Source: Roseovarius nitratireducens (GTDB taxonomy: Bacteria > Pseudomonadota > Alphaproteobacteria > Rhodobacterales > Rhodobacteraceae). From it: a stretch of DNA of 64,000 nt. Positions 28,180 through 37,662 of this stretch are shown here, piece after piece. The translations under genes and the position numbers were made by a program. The stretch is taken from the NCBI RefSeq assembly GCF_002925845.1, contig NZ_PDNI01000028.1, positions 1 to 64,000 on the forward strand. Reading direction: 5' to 3'. How positions within the stretch are numbered: the first letter of the stretch is position 1; every line of letters starts with the position of its first letter. The notes below the pieces were generated by a model. The model was not told where the DNA came from, made no database searches, and saw only the letters and a program-made list of their open reading frames with translations.

Positions 28180-30177
28180 TCAGGCGGCCACCCTCGGCCG
28201 CCCCCCCGCCTCTACCACGATCTCCGCCTCCAGAAACACCCGCCGCCCCTCGGCCTCGGCCTCGCGCACCTCCCGCCGCGCGCTCACCTGCACGTCCACG
28301 GCCCCCGCGGCCACCGCCGCCGCCCGTGCCTCACCGCCCAGCGCCGCCTCCAGCGCCGCCATCGCCGCCTCCGCGTCCGCGAAATCCTCCGGCCCGCTTT
28401 CCAGGTGCGCGCGGTATCTCCCCTCGGCGGGCGCGGTCACCACGCCCGCGCGCCGGATCACCACCCGTCCCACCACCGCGCCGATGGCATTGGCGACGCC
28501 GGCATGCTCCGGCACGATCACCTCGGCATGGAGCCGCTCGCCCACCGCGCCATAATAGCTCGCCGCCGAGGCCCCCAACCCGATCACCGGCACGTTCAAT
28601 CCGGTCTCGATCCGCACCAGCCCCCGGTGCGGCCCAAGGCCCCGCTGCATCAGCACATGGCTCGCCAGCGCCGCGGGCGGCAGGCCAAAACCCGCCTCCT
28701 CCTCGGCGAACCCCACCTCCAGCAGCGCCAGCGCCGTCTGATGCGTCAGCCGGTCCACGATCATCTGCGCCAGCGCCTCCGCCCCCGCGGCCAGCCGATC
28801 ACCAGAGCCCACCCGCTTGCGCGCCACCAGCCCCAGCGCCAGCCGCGCCGCCTCCCCGTCCCAGGCCGAAAGCCGGCCCAGCACATGCGCGGCATCCGAG
28901 GGCGTCACCCCGCCCAGCTGCACCAGTCCGCGCCGCACCAGCCGGCTCAGCGCGGCGTGATCCATCCGGTTGCGCAGCACCGCCCCCAGCGGCCGCACCG
29001 CCCCCTCGATCCGCGCCAGCAGCCCCGCCTCGCGCTCCGACAGCCCCCCGGCCTCGACGCCGGGCACCGCGCGTACGAACCGCGCATCCATCTCGCCCGG
29101 TGCCGCGGCGCGGCCCTGCGCCTCCAGCGCGGCATGCACCGCCTCGGGCGCCTCTTCCGCCATCAGGCTCACCGGCACCACCCGCCGGGGCCCGAGGCTC
29201 ACACCCGCGCCCAGCCCCTCGGCCACGTGCACCTCGCTGTCGCCGCCCAGTCCGAAGGTGCGCATCGCCACCGCCTCTACCATGGTGCGCCACGGGCCCA
29301 CCCGCGCGCCCTCCGGGTCAATGGCGGGCCGCCCGCCGCGCAGCACCGCCACGTCCGTCGTCGTCCCGCCGATATCCGACACCAGCGCATGATCCGCCCC
29401 GGTCAGCCACCTCGCCCCTATGAGGCTCGCCGCCGGACCGCTCAGGATCGTCTCGATGGGCCGCTCCCGCGCCTGTGCGGCAGAAATCAGCGCGCCATCG
29501 CCGCGCACCACCATCAAGGGCGCGGTGATCCCCTGCCCCCGCAGCACCCCCTCCGCCCGCTCGATCAGCCGCGCGATCATGCCGATCAGCCGCGCATTGA
29601 GCAGCGCGGTCAGCGCACGCTTCGGCCCGTTCAGCTTGGCCGACAGGTGATGCGACAGGCTCACCGGCTTGCCCGTCACCTCGCGGATCACCTCCGCCGC
29701 GCGCAACTCGTGCCCCGGGTTGCGCGTCGCGAACAGCCCGGCCACCGCATACGCTCCGGCCCCCTGCCCCGCTTCCAGCCAGCGCCGCAGCGCCCCCTCG
29801 TCCAGCGGCGCCGCCTCGGCCCCGCCCGCCCCGTGCCCGCCCGCGATCACCAGCGCCGGATCGCCCCCCAGCGCCTCGGCCAGCCCATGCGCCGCCAGGT
29901 CCACCTCGCGAAATCCGATATAGATCAGCCCCGCACGCCCGCCCTGCCCTTCGACCAGCGCATTGGTCGCCAGCGTGGTCGACAGCGACGCCAGCCCGAT
30001 CTCGCCCGCCTGCGCGCCGCTTGCGCGCAGCACCTCCGCCACCGCGCGGCCGATCCCGATGGCCAAGTCATGGCGCGTGGTCAGCGCCTTGGCGCTCGCC
30101 ACCACCTCGCGCTCGTCGCGCAACAGCACGGCATCGGTATAGGTGCCGCCCGTATCCACCCCCAATAGCAATGCCAT
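28180..30177 (-). CDS. Hydantoinase/oxoprolinase A family protein
   Basis: This 665-aa ATP-dependent hydantoinase A-like protein starts MALLLGVDTGGTYTDAVLL and has SLSTTLATNALVEGQGG, FATRNPGHELRAAEVI, VSDIGGTTTDVAVLRGG and FGLGGDSEVHV in family order. HyuA/oxoprolinase proteins hydrolyse five-membered cyclic amides such as 5-oxoproline or hydantoins with ATP, usually with a HyuB partner. No hyuB is adjacent here; kbl lies downstream and queG upstream. The ATG at 30175-30177 follows GGGAGAGCG. The GC content is very high, producing long spurious antisense frames. Confidence 0.85.
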   Translation of the reverse strand: MALLLGVDTGGTYTDAVLLRDEREVVASAKALTTRHDLAIGIGRAVAEVLRASGAQAGEIGLASLSTTLATNALVEGQGGRAGLIYIGFREVDLAAHGLAEALGGDPALVIAGGHGAGGAEAAPLDEGALRRWLEAGQGAGAYAVAGLFATRNPGHELRAAEVIREVTGKPVSLSHHLSAKLNGPKRALTALLNARLIGMIARLIERAEGVLRGQGITAPLMVVRGDGALISAAQARERPIETILSGPAASLIGARWLTGADHALVSDIGGTTTDVAVLRGGRPAIDPEGARVGPWRTMVEAVAMRTFGLGGDSEVHVAEGLGAGVSLGPRRVVPVSLMAEEAPEAVHAALEAQGRAAAPGEMDARFVRAVPGVEAGGLSEREAGLLARIEGAVRPLGAVLRNRMDHAALSRLVRRGLVQLGGVTPSDAAHVLGRLSAWDGEAARLALGLVARKRVGSGDRLAAGAEALAQMIVDRLTHQTALALLEVGFAEEEAGFGLPPAALASHVLMQRGLGPHRGLVRIETGLNVPVIGLGASAASYYGAVGERLHAEVIVPEHAGVANAIGAVVGRVVIRRAGVVTAPAEGRYRAHLESGPEDFADAEAAMAALEAALGGEARAAAVAAGAVDVQVSARREVREAEAEGRRVFLEAEIVVEAGGRPRVAA

Positions 30178-30232
30178 GCGCCCGCTCTCCCGCCTCGCGT
30201 CCTTCCGAAGGGGGTGTAACGGCTCTGCCGGG

Positions 30233-31285
30233 CTATTCCAGCCCGTTTGCGTCATCACACAGTCGCATCACCGCCCAGCGCGCCGCATCCGCCACCGCCG
30301 CGTCCGCATCCTCGCACAATCCCTGCGCCACCTCCCGCAGGCCGGGATCACCCGAATTACCTATGGCATAGAGCACGTTGCGCACGAACCGGTCGCGCCC
30401 GATCCGCTTGATGGGCGAGCCCGAGAACCGTGCCCGAAACCCGGCATCGTCCAGCACCGCCAATTCCGCCAGCTTCGGCGCAACCAGGTCGTCGCGCGCG
30501 GCGTATTTCACCTCCCGCGCCTCGACGGCAAACTTGTTCCACGGGCACACCGCCAGGCAATCGTCGCAGCCATAGATGCGGTTGCCCATCCGCGCGCGCA
30601 ATTCCTCGTCCACCGGCCCCTTGTGCTCGATCGTCAGGTAGGAAATGCAGCGCCGCGCATCCAGTTGATACGGCGCCGGAAACGCATCCGTCGGGCACAC
30701 GTCCAGACACGCCCGGCACGACCCGCAATGATCCACCTCCGCCGGATCGGCCTCCAGGTCCAGCGTGGTAAACACCGACCCGATAAAGAACCAGCTCCCC
30801 AGATCGCGGCTCACCAGGTTGGTGTGCTTGCCCTGCCAGCCCAGCCCCGCCGCCTGTCCCAGCGGCTTTTCCGGCACGGGTGCTGTATCGACGAACACCT
30901 TCACCTCGCCCCCACCTTCGGCAATCAGCCACCGCGCCAGCCGCTTCAGCCGCTTCTTGACCGTGTCGTGATAATCCCGCCCCCGCGCATAGACCGAGAC
31001 ATTGCCGCACTCCCGCCGCTCCAGCCCCGCCAGCGGATCGCCCTCGGGCGTATAGCTCTCGCCCAGAACGATCACGCTGCGCGCCTCGGGCCAGAGCACA
31101 TCCGGCGCCCCCCGCCAATGCGCGCGCTCGGCCAGCCAGCCCATCTGCCCATGATGGCCACGCTCCAGAAATGCTGCCAGCCGCCCCGGCACATGCCCCA
31201 CATCCCACGGGCGGCACACCCGGCAGGCGTCGAACCCCTCGGTCACCGCCTGTGCAACCAGTCTCTCTTTCAGCCCCGCCTTCAT
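30233..31285 (-). CDS. queG: Epoxyqueuosine reductase
   Basis: This 350-aa cobalamin- and iron-sulfur-dependent tRNA modification enzyme makes queuosine from epoxyqueuosine at tRNA position 34. It has [32 protein letters not shown], two ferredoxin-like cysteine sets ([16 protein letters not shown] and [13 protein letters not shown]) and a HEAT-like C-terminus ending in a helical repeat. The start codon ATG at 31283-31285 lies within a recurring AAGATGAA motif but fits the family N-terminus ([19 protein letters not shown]). A downstream hyuA-like gene follows in the same direction. Confidence 0.93.
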   Translation of the reverse strand: MKAGLKERLVAQAVTEGFDACRVCRPWDVGHVPGRLAAFLERGHHGQMGWLAERAHWRGAPDVLWPEARSVIVLGESYTPEGDPLAGLERRECGNVSVYARGRDYHDTVKKRLKRLARWLIAEGGGEVKVFVDTAPVPEKPLGQAAGLGWQGKHTNLVSRDLGSWFFIGSVFTTLDLEADPAEVDHCGSCRACLDVCPTDAFPAPYQLDARRCISYLTIEHKGPVDEELRARMGNRIYGCDDCLAVCPWNKFAVEAREVKYAARDDLVAPKLAELAVLDDAGFRARFSGSPIKRIGRDRFVRNVLYAIGNSGDPGLREVAQGLCEDADAAVADAARWAVMRLCDDANGLE

Positions 31286-31315
31286 CTTGCCCCCCAATAT
31301 CCCGGGGTGAATTGG
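31283..31315 (-). repeat. Recurrent intergenic motif, copy C
   Basis: On the minus strand the sequence CCCCGGGATATTGGGGGGCA is followed by AGATGAAGG, where the ATG is the queG start. A GGGGCGCTGCCCC-like inverted repeat lies just before it (about 31329-31341). It shares its core with copies A and B. Confidence 0.4.
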
Positions 31316-31351
31316 CCGCAGGCCAAGAGGGGCAGCGCCCCTCCGGCCGCT

Positions 31352-32017
31352 CTAGAAATCCAGGTCGGCATAATGCGCCGGCGGCGGAAATCCCGGTACC
31401 TGGTCCGCGAGAATCCCCCGGAACGCGGGGCGCGACTTGATCTTGGCATACCAGTCCTTGACCGCCTCCGAGCGGTGCCAGTCCACGTCCGAGATATAGT
31501 CCAGCGACGATAGATGCGCGGCGGCCGCGAAATCCGCCAGCGTCATCACGTCCCCGGCCAGCCACCGCCGATGATCCAGCAGCCACGCCATGTAATCGAG
31601 GTGAAACTTGACCGCCCGCGCCCCGTCCTTGACGTTGCGGCTGTCGGGAAAGCCCAGCTTCATGATCTTCTTGTTGACCCGCTCGTATAGCAGCTTGGCC
31701 GTCACCTCGTGATGGAACTTGTCGTCAAACCACCCCACCAGCCGCCGCACCTCGTAGCGCGCCTCGGCCCCCTTGGGCATCAGCGGCGGCTCGGGGTGGC
31801 ACTCCTCGATATATTCGCAGATCGCGGCACTCTCGGCCAGGGTGCGCCCGTCCATGCGCAGCACCGGCACCTTGCCGGCCGGGTTGCGGCGCAGGAAATC
31901 GGCGTCCTGCTCCCAGTACCGCTCCTCGACCAGCTCGCACTCGATCCGCTTCTCGGCAAGACACAGCCGCACCTTGCGGCAAAAGGGCGAGAGCGGAACG
32001 TGATAGAGCCGGGCCAT
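31352..32017 (-). CDS. Glutathione S-transferase family protein
   Basis: This 221-aa GST has an N-terminal thioredoxin-like domain (LYHVPLSPFCRKVRLCLAEKRIECELVEE) with a PFCRK motif in place of the usual catalytic Ser/Tyr. KVPVLRMDGRTLAESAAICEYIEE binds the gamma-glutamyl part. The helical C-terminal domain follows (MTLADFAAAAHLSSLDYISDVDW). It is likely a glutathione-dependent transferase or reductase acting in the cytoplasm. It lies between mtgA and queG on the same strand with 61- and 66-base gaps. Confidence 0.9.
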   Translation of the reverse strand: MARLYHVPLSPFCRKVRLCLAEKRIECELVEERYWEQDADFLRRNPAGKVPVLRMDGRTLAESAAICEYIEECHPEPPLMPKGAEARYEVRRLVGWFDDKFHHEVTAKLLYERVNKKIMKLGFPDSRNVKDGARAVKFHLDYMAWLLDHRRWLAGDVMTLADFAAAAHLSSLDYISDVDWHRSEAVKDWYAKIKSRPAFRGILADQVPGFPPPAHYADLDF

Positions 32018-32078
32018 GTCGGATGCGTGCCTCTGCTATTGGAAACAGCCCCTTCCATGCCCGCTTCCGGCGCGGGTT

Positions 32079-32807
32079 TCAATCCTCGAAACAGGCGGCG
32101 CGGCCGTCGCGGGCGATGGTCGCCGCCCCGTCCACGATCGCCGCCGCGCGTTGCCGCAGCGCCGCCGACGGACGGCTGGCAGAGCGCCCCTTGGGATCGG
32201 GCAGCACCGCGGCGAGCCGCGCCGCCTGCACCGCGCTCAGGTCCGCCGCTGCCACGCCGAAATAATGCCGCGCCGCGGCCTCCACCCCGAACACGCCCTC
32301 GTCGAACTCGGCGATGTTGAGATAGACCTCCAGCACCCGCCGCTTGGACCATGCCGCCTCCATCAGCGGCGTGATCGCGGCCTCCAGCGCCTTGCGCGCC
32401 CAGTTGCGCCCGTGCCACAGCCACACGTTCTTGACCACCTGCTGGCTGACGGTCGAGGCCCCGCGCACAGAGCCATCGGCGATGGCGTCGCGGATGGCCG
32501 CCATGTCGAACCCCCAGTGCAGGCAGAAATTGGCGTCCTCGGCGGCCACCGCCGACCGCGCCATCACCGGCGCGATCCGCGCCATCGGCACCGGCTCGCG
32601 CGAAATCGCGCCCAGCCGCCGTTCCTCCTGCCAGGTATAGATCGTCGCCGGCGGATCCACCCAGCGATAGGCCAGCAGGCTCAACGCGAACACCGCCACC
32701 AGCGCGAGCGCGGACCACAACAGCCAGCGCCGCAGCCTGCGCCACACCCCCACCGGGGCCGCCCGCCGCCGCCTGCCCTTCGCCGTTTTCTTCCTGCGTC
32801 CCGCCAT
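32079..32807 (-). CDS. mtgA: Monofunctional biosynthetic peptidoglycan transglycosylase
   Basis: This 242-aa protein has a basic N-terminus, one membrane anchor (WLLWSALALVAVFALSLLAY) and a GT51 glycosyltransferase domain: AAEDANFCLHWGFDMAAIRDAI with the catalytic Glu, GASTVSQQVVKNVWLWHGRNW, and KRRVLEVYLNIAEFDEGVFGVEAAARHYFG. No transpeptidase domain follows, so it polymerises lipid II only. I started at the ATG at 32805-32807 (MAGRRKKTAKG). Confidence 0.93.
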   Translation of the reverse strand: MAGRRKKTAKGRRRRAAPVGVWRRLRRWLLWSALALVAVFALSLLAYRWVDPPATIYTWQEERRLGAISREPVPMARIAPVMARSAVAAEDANFCLHWGFDMAAIRDAIADGSVRGASTVSQQVVKNVWLWHGRNWARKALEAAITPLMEAAWSKRRVLEVYLNIAEFDEGVFGVEAAARHYFGVAAADLSAVQAARLAAVLPDPKGRSASRPSAALRQRAAAIVDGAATIARDGRAACFED

Positions 32808-32917
32808 GGCCCAGCTATAGCGCCCCGCCGCGCCCGGCAAAACCGCTTTGGCGCGGACGGCGGGGCCTGACCGGCAAAAATGCCCGGATCGGCGCGGCGG
32901 GGCACGCGCCCCACCGC

Positions 32918-32950
32918 CTCTTCCTGGTGCAAATACTCCTTACCCGGGCG
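32918..32950 (-). repeat. Recurrent intergenic motif, copy D
   Basis: Just downstream of gltB the minus strand reads CCGGGTAAGGAGTATTTGCA followed by CCAGGAAGAGG. It is the GGAGTATTT variant of the motif seen at copies A-C, lacks the ATG, and lies where a gltB transcript would end. Confidence 0.4.
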
Positions 32951-32978
32951 GTGCACGCGCCCCGCGCGGTGCCTCGCC

Positions 32979-35900
32979 TCACTCCGCCGGGATCGCCTCC
33001 GGCTCCACGCCCAGCGGATGCGCGATCTTGTCGAGCATCTCCCTCGGGCAAAGCTGCACGAAACGCGGCAATTCGCGGTCCCAGTATTGCAGGATATCCG
33101 CCGCCCGGCGCGATCCGGTCTCGGCCAGGTGCCGCTCGATCAGCCCCTTGAGTTCGTCCTGCCAGTGCGGCTCAGTCACCGGGCAGGCGACCAGCGTCTC
33201 GCCGTTGACCAATGCGGGCGCGCGATCCTCGGGATCATAGATATAGGCCATGCCGCCGGTCATGCCGGCGCCAAAATTGGCCCCGATCTCCCCGAGGATC
33301 ACCGCCACGCCGCCGGTCATGTACTCGCAGCCATTGCTGCCGCAGCCCTCGACCACCACGTGCGCGCCCGAGTTGCGCACGGCAAACCGCTCGCCCGCGC
33401 GCCCCGCCGCAAACAGGTATCCGGCGGTCGCGCCATAGAGCACCGTGTTGCCGATGATGGTGTTCTCGTGCGCGACCAGCGGGCTCGCCATCGGTGGGCG
33501 CACCACGATGGTGCCCCCCGACAGGCCCTTACCCACGTAATCGTTGGCGTCGCCGCTGACCTCGATCTTCAGCCCCGGCGCGGCAAACGCGCCCAGGCTC
33601 TGCCCCGCGCTGCCCGACAGCTTCACGGTCAGGTGGTCGGGTTGCAGGCTGTTGCGCATCCCGAAGCGACGCACGATGTGGGATGAGACCCGCGTGCCCA
33701 CCGTCCGGTGCGTGTTCTGCACCGTGTAGTGAAGCTGCATCTTCTCGCCATCCTCCAGGAACCGCGCCGCATCGCGCACGATCTCGGCATCCAGCGTGTC
33801 GGGCACCTCGTTGCGCGCGCGCGTGCGGTCATAGCGGACGTCCTTGGCCCCATCCACGGTGATAAGCATCGGGTTGAGGTCCAGGTCGTCCAGATGCGCC
33901 GAACCGCGGCTCACCTGTGTGAGCAGGTCCGCCCGCCCGATCACCTCGTCAAGCGACCGCGCGCCGATGCTCGCCAGGATTTCCCGCACCTCCTGCGCGT
34001 AAAAGGTGATGAGGTTCACCACCTTGTCCGCCGTGCCGGTGAACTTGGCGCGCAAATCCTCGTCCTGCGTGCAGACACCCACAGGGCAGGTATTCGACTG
34101 GCACTGACGCACCATGATACAGCCCATCGCGATCAGCGCGGCGGTGCCGATGCCGTATTCCTCGGCCCCCATCATCGCCGCCATGACGATGTCGCGCCCG
34201 GTGCGCAGGCCACCATCGGTCCTGAGCGTCACCCGCCCCCGCAGGTTGTTCATGCTCAGCACCTGATGCGCCTCGGTCAGGCCCATCTCCCACGGCAGCC
34301 CGGCATACTTGATCGAGGTGGCAGGGCTCGCGCCCGTGCCGCCATTATGCCCCGAAATCAGGATCACGTCGGCCTTGGCCTTGGCCACCCCGGCGGCAAT
34401 CGTGCCCACGCCCGACTGCGCCACCAGCTTCACGGTGACCTTCACATTCGGATTGATCTGCTTCAGGTCATAGATGAGCTGCGCCAGGTCCTCGATGGAA
34501 TAGATATCGTGATGCGGCGGCGGCGAGATCAGCGTCACCCCCGGCGTCGAATGCCGCAGCCTCGCTATCAGCTTGGTCACCTTCATCCCAGGTAGCTGCC
34601 CGCCCTCGCCGGGCTTGGCCCCCTGCGCGATCTTGATCTCCAGCTCCTCGCAATGGTTGAGGTACTCCGCCGTCACGCCGAACCGCCCGCTCGCCACCTG
34701 CTTGATCTTGGCGGAGGGGTTGTCGCCATTGGCATCCGGCGTGAAATGCGCCGGGTCCTCGCCACCCTCGCCACTGTCGCTGCGCGCGCCGATCCGGTTC
34801 ATCGCGATGTTGAGCGTCTTGTGCGCCTCGGGGCTCAGCGCCCCCAACGACATCCCCGGCGTGACAAACCGCTTGCGGATCGCGGTGACACTCTCGACCT
34901 CCTCGATCGGCACCGCCTCGCCAATCGGCTTGATCGCCATCAGGTCGCGCAGATGGATCGGCGGATTGGCCTGAAGCGCAGCCGAATACCGCTTCCACAG
35001 CTCATAGCTCGCCTTGTTGCAGGCCATCTGCATCATGTGCATGGTCTGCGCGCCCCAGGCATGGGTCTCGCCCGACTTGCGCGCCTTGTAGAACCCGCCG
35101 ATCGGCAGGATATCCTGCCCGCCTCCGAAGGCGCGGCCATGCACCTCCTCCAGCTTGGCCTGGATACCGCTCACGCCGATGCCGCTGATCCGGCTCACCA
35201 ACCCCGGGAAATACTCCGCGCACATCGCGCGCCCCAGCCCCACGGCCTCGAAATTCAGCCCGCCGCGATAGGACGAGATCACCGAAATCCCCATCTTCGA
35301 CATGATCTTGAGAATGCCCAGGTCAATCGCCGCGCGATAGCGCGCCACCGCCTCGGTCAGGCTGCCCTCGATCAGGCCCCGGCGGTTGCGGTCGGCGATG
35401 GTGTCCTCGGCAAGATAGGGGTTCACCGTGGTCGCCCCCGCGCCGATCAACACGGCGAAATAATGCGGGTCGATGCACTCCGCCGACCGCACGTTGAGGC
35501 TGCAAAACGTCCGCAGCCCCTTGCGCGTCAGGTGAGAATGCACCGCGGATGTCGCGAGGATCATCGGCATCCCGATGCGCGCCTCGCCCAGCCCGTGATC
35601 GCTCAGCACGATATGCCCGATCCCCGACCGCACGGCATCCTCGGCCTCGGCGCGGATACGCTCCAGCCCGGCCTGCAACGCCCCCGCGCCGGGCGCAAAG
35701 GTACAGTCGATCTCGGCCACGTCCGCATCGAACGCGCGGATCATCTCCTGCCACTGCGCATTGGCCACGAACGGGCTTTCCAGCACGATGATCTCGGTCT
35801 GCGCGCTCGACTCGTCCAGCACGTTCTTGAGATTGCCGAACCGCGTCTTGAGGCTCATCACCCTGAATTCGCGCAGGGAATCAATCGCCGGGTTGGTCAC

Positions 35901-37511
35901 CTGGCTGAAATTCTGGCGGAAGTAATGGCTCAGCGGACGGTATTGCCGCGAGAGAACAGCGGCGGGCGTGTCATCGCCCATCGAGGCAATCGCCTCCTTG
36001 CCGTCCTCGGCCATCGGCGCGAGGATCGATTCGATCTCCTCGATGCTGTAGCCCGCCGCAATCTGCCGACGCCGCAGGTCGCCCCCCTCAAAGAGCGGCG
36101 CCTCGGTCACGCGGGCAAGCACCCCGTCAAGCTCGTTGATCTTGCCCACCCACTCGCCGAACGGCTGTGCTTCGGCCAGCCGGTTCTTCATCTCGGCATC
36201 GTGGAACAGGCGGCCCTCGGTCATGTCCACCGCGATCATCTGCCCGGGGCCAAGCGCACCCTTCTCCCGCACGCTCGATTCGTCCACCGGCACCATGCCC
36301 GCCTCGCTCCCGGCGATCAGCAGCCCGTCACCGGTCACGACATAGCGCATCGGCCGCAGCCCGTTGCGGTCAAGCCCGGCACAGACCCAGCGACCGTCGG
36401 TCATGGCAAGCGCGGCAGGGCCGTCCCACGGCTCCATCACGCTGTTGCAATAGGAATACATGTCGCGCCACGCCGCGGGCAGGTCCTCGGCCTGCTTGGA
36501 CCAGGATTCCGGCACCAGCATGGTCTTGGCCATCGGCGCCTTGCGGCCCGCGCGCACCAGCACCTCGAACACGGCATCGAGCGCGGCACTGTCGCTTGAT
36601 CCCTGCGCCACGATCGGCTTGATATCCTCGGCCAGCTCGCCAAAGGCCGACGACGCCATGCGGATCTCGTGGCTCTTCATCCAGTTGAGATTGCCCTTCA
36701 GCGTGTTGATCTCGCCGTTATGCGCCAGCATCCGGAACGGCTGTGCCAGCCACCATTGCGGGAACGTGTTGGTGGAATAGCGCTGGTGATAGATCGCAAA
36801 GGCGCTCCTGAACCGCTCGTCCATCAGGTCGGGGTAGAACACCGCCACCTGCTCGGCCAGCATCATGCCCTTGTAGATGATGCTGCGGCACGACAGGCTC
36901 GCAATATAGAGCGCGCCGACGCCCGCCGCCTGCGCCGCCTTCTCGATCCGGCGGCGAATGACATACAGTTCCCGCTCAAAGCTCTCCTCGTCCAGTCCCT
37001 TGGCGTCCGAGATCAGGATCTGCTCGATCTCGGGCCGCGTCGCGTTGGCCTTCTCACCCAGGCAGGAGACATCGACCGGCACGTGCCGCCAGCCATAGAT
37101 CGTGTGCCCCATCCGCAGCACCTCGGTCTCCACGATGGTCCGGCAGCGCTCCTGCGCGCCGAAATCCGTGCGCGGCAGGAACACCTGCCCCACCGCTACC
37201 AGCCGGTTTTCGTTCGGCTCGTGCCCGGTGCGCCGGATCTGGTCATAAAAGAACGGCACCGGGATCTGCACATGGATACCCGCGCCGTCGCCGGTCTTGC
37301 CGTCTGCATCCACCGCGCCGCGGTGCCAGATCGCCTTCAGCGCGTCGATCCCCGCCTGCACCACCTTGCGCGAGGGTTTGCCGTCGATGCTCACGACAAG
37401 GCCCACGCCGCAGGACGAATGCTCCTCCTCATGGGCATACATGCCATGCTCGGCCAGCCAGTCGCGCTTGGCCGTCTCAACGGCCGCCCAGTCTGCATCA
37501 TATGTCGTCAT
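32979..37511 (-). CDS. gltB: Glutamate synthase (NADPH) large subunit
   Basis: This 1510-aa protein has the full alpha subunit layout. An N-terminal class II glutamine amidotransferase domain carries the nucleophile Cys about residue 34 (HSSCGVGLVVSIDGKPS). The central domain follows, then the FMN/3Fe-4S synthase domain (VKLVAQSGVGTIAAGVAKAKADVILISGHNGGTGASP, with Cys of CIMVRQCQSNTCPVGVCTQ). The C-terminal GXGXG beta-helix contains GANFGAGMTGGMAYIYD. It transfers the glutamine amide to 2-oxoglutarate with electrons from GltD. gltD lies upstream on the same strand, 151 bases away. Confidence 0.97.
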   Translation of the reverse strand: MTTYDADWAAVETAKRDWLAEHGMYAHEEEHSSCGVGLVVSIDGKPSRKVVQAGIDALKAIWHRGAVDADGKTGDGAGIHVQIPVPFFYDQIRRTGHEPNENRLVAVGQVFLPRTDFGAQERCRTIVETEVLRMGHTIYGWRHVPVDVSCLGEKANATRPEIEQILISDAKGLDEESFERELYVIRRRIEKAAQAAGVGALYIASLSCRSIIYKGMMLAEQVAVFYPDLMDERFRSAFAIYHQRYSTNTFPQWWLAQPFRMLAHNGEINTLKGNLNWMKSHEIRMASSAFGELAEDIKPIVAQGSSDSAALDAVFEVLVRAGRKAPMAKTMLVPESWSKQAEDLPAAWRDMYSYCNSVMEPWDGPAALAMTDGRWVCAGLDRNGLRPMRYVVTGDGLLIAGSEAGMVPVDESSVREKGALGPGQMIAVDMTEGRLFHDAEMKNRLAEAQPFGEWVGKINELDGVLARVTEAPLFEGGDLRRRQIAAGYSIEEIESILAPMAEDGKEAIASMGDDTPAAVLSRQYRPLSHYFRQNFSQVTNPAIDSLREFRVMSLKTRFGNLKNVLDESSAQTEIIVLESPFVANAQWQEMIRAFDADVAEIDCTFAPGAGALQAGLERIRAEAEDAVRSGIGHIVLSDHGLGEARIGMPMILATSAVHSHLTRKGLRTFCSLNVRSAECIDPHYFAVLIGAGATTVNPYLAEDTIADRNRRGLIEGSLTEAVARYRAAIDLGILKIMSKMGISVISSYRGGLNFEAVGLGRAMCAEYFPGLVSRISGIGVSGIQAKLEEVHGRAFGGGQDILPIGGFYKARKSGETHAWGAQTMHMMQMACNKASYELWKRYSAALQANPPIHLRDLMAIKPIGEAVPIEEVESVTAIRKRFVTPGMSLGALSPEAHKTLNIAMNRIGARSDSGEGGEDPAHFTPDANGDNPSAKIKQVASGRFGVTAEYLNHCEELEIKIAQGAKPGEGGQLPGMKVTKLIARLRHSTPGVTLISPPPHHDIYSIEDLAQLIYDLKQINPNVKVTVKLVAQSGVGTIAAGVAKAKADVILISGHNGGTGASPATSIKYAGLPWEMGLTEAHQVLSMNNLRGRVTLRTDGGLRTGRDIVMAAMMGAEEYGIGTAALIAMGCIMVRQCQSNTCPVGVCTQDEDLRAKFTGTADKVVNLITFYAQEVREILASIGARSLDEVIGRADLLTQVSRGSAHLDDLDLNPMLITVDGAKDVRYDRTRARNEVPDTLDAEIVRDAARFLEDGEKMQLHYTVQNTHRTVGTRVSSHIVRRFGMRNSLQPDHLTVKLSGSAGQSLGAFAAPGLKIEVSGDANDYVGKGLSGGTIVVRPPMASPLVAHENTIIGNTVLYGATAGYLFAAGRAGERFAVRNSGAHVVVEGCGSNGCEYMTGGVAVILGEIGANFGAGMTGGMAYIYDPEDRAPALVNGETLVACPVTEPHWQDELKGLIERHLAETGSRRAADILQYWDRELPRFVQLCPREMLDKIAHPLGVEPEAIPAE

Positions 37512-37662
37512 CGGTCTTTACCCTTCCTTAACCCCGGACTTGGGTCCATTAGGTCAGTGATGTTGTCCTTCTTGACGGTTCCGCCCGTCCGATTACCGCT
37601 TGATTACCGCACCGTCACGCACCCGACCCGAACCTTGCGGTTCGCGGCGTGAACCTACAGGT

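Noticed and set aside
27580-30168. 862-codon plus-strand open frame opposite kbl and the hydantoinase A gene
   Set aside because: It is an antisense frame of very GC-rich genes: Arg/His/Pro-rich, with no domain and no ribosome site.
30357-31586. 409-codon minus-strand frame over queG
   Set aside because: A shifted frame of queG; Gly/Arg/Ala-rich with no conserved segment.
34653-36599. 648-codon plus-strand open frame inside gltB
   Set aside because: It lies wholly opposite a well-conserved GltB sequence and has shadow-frame composition.
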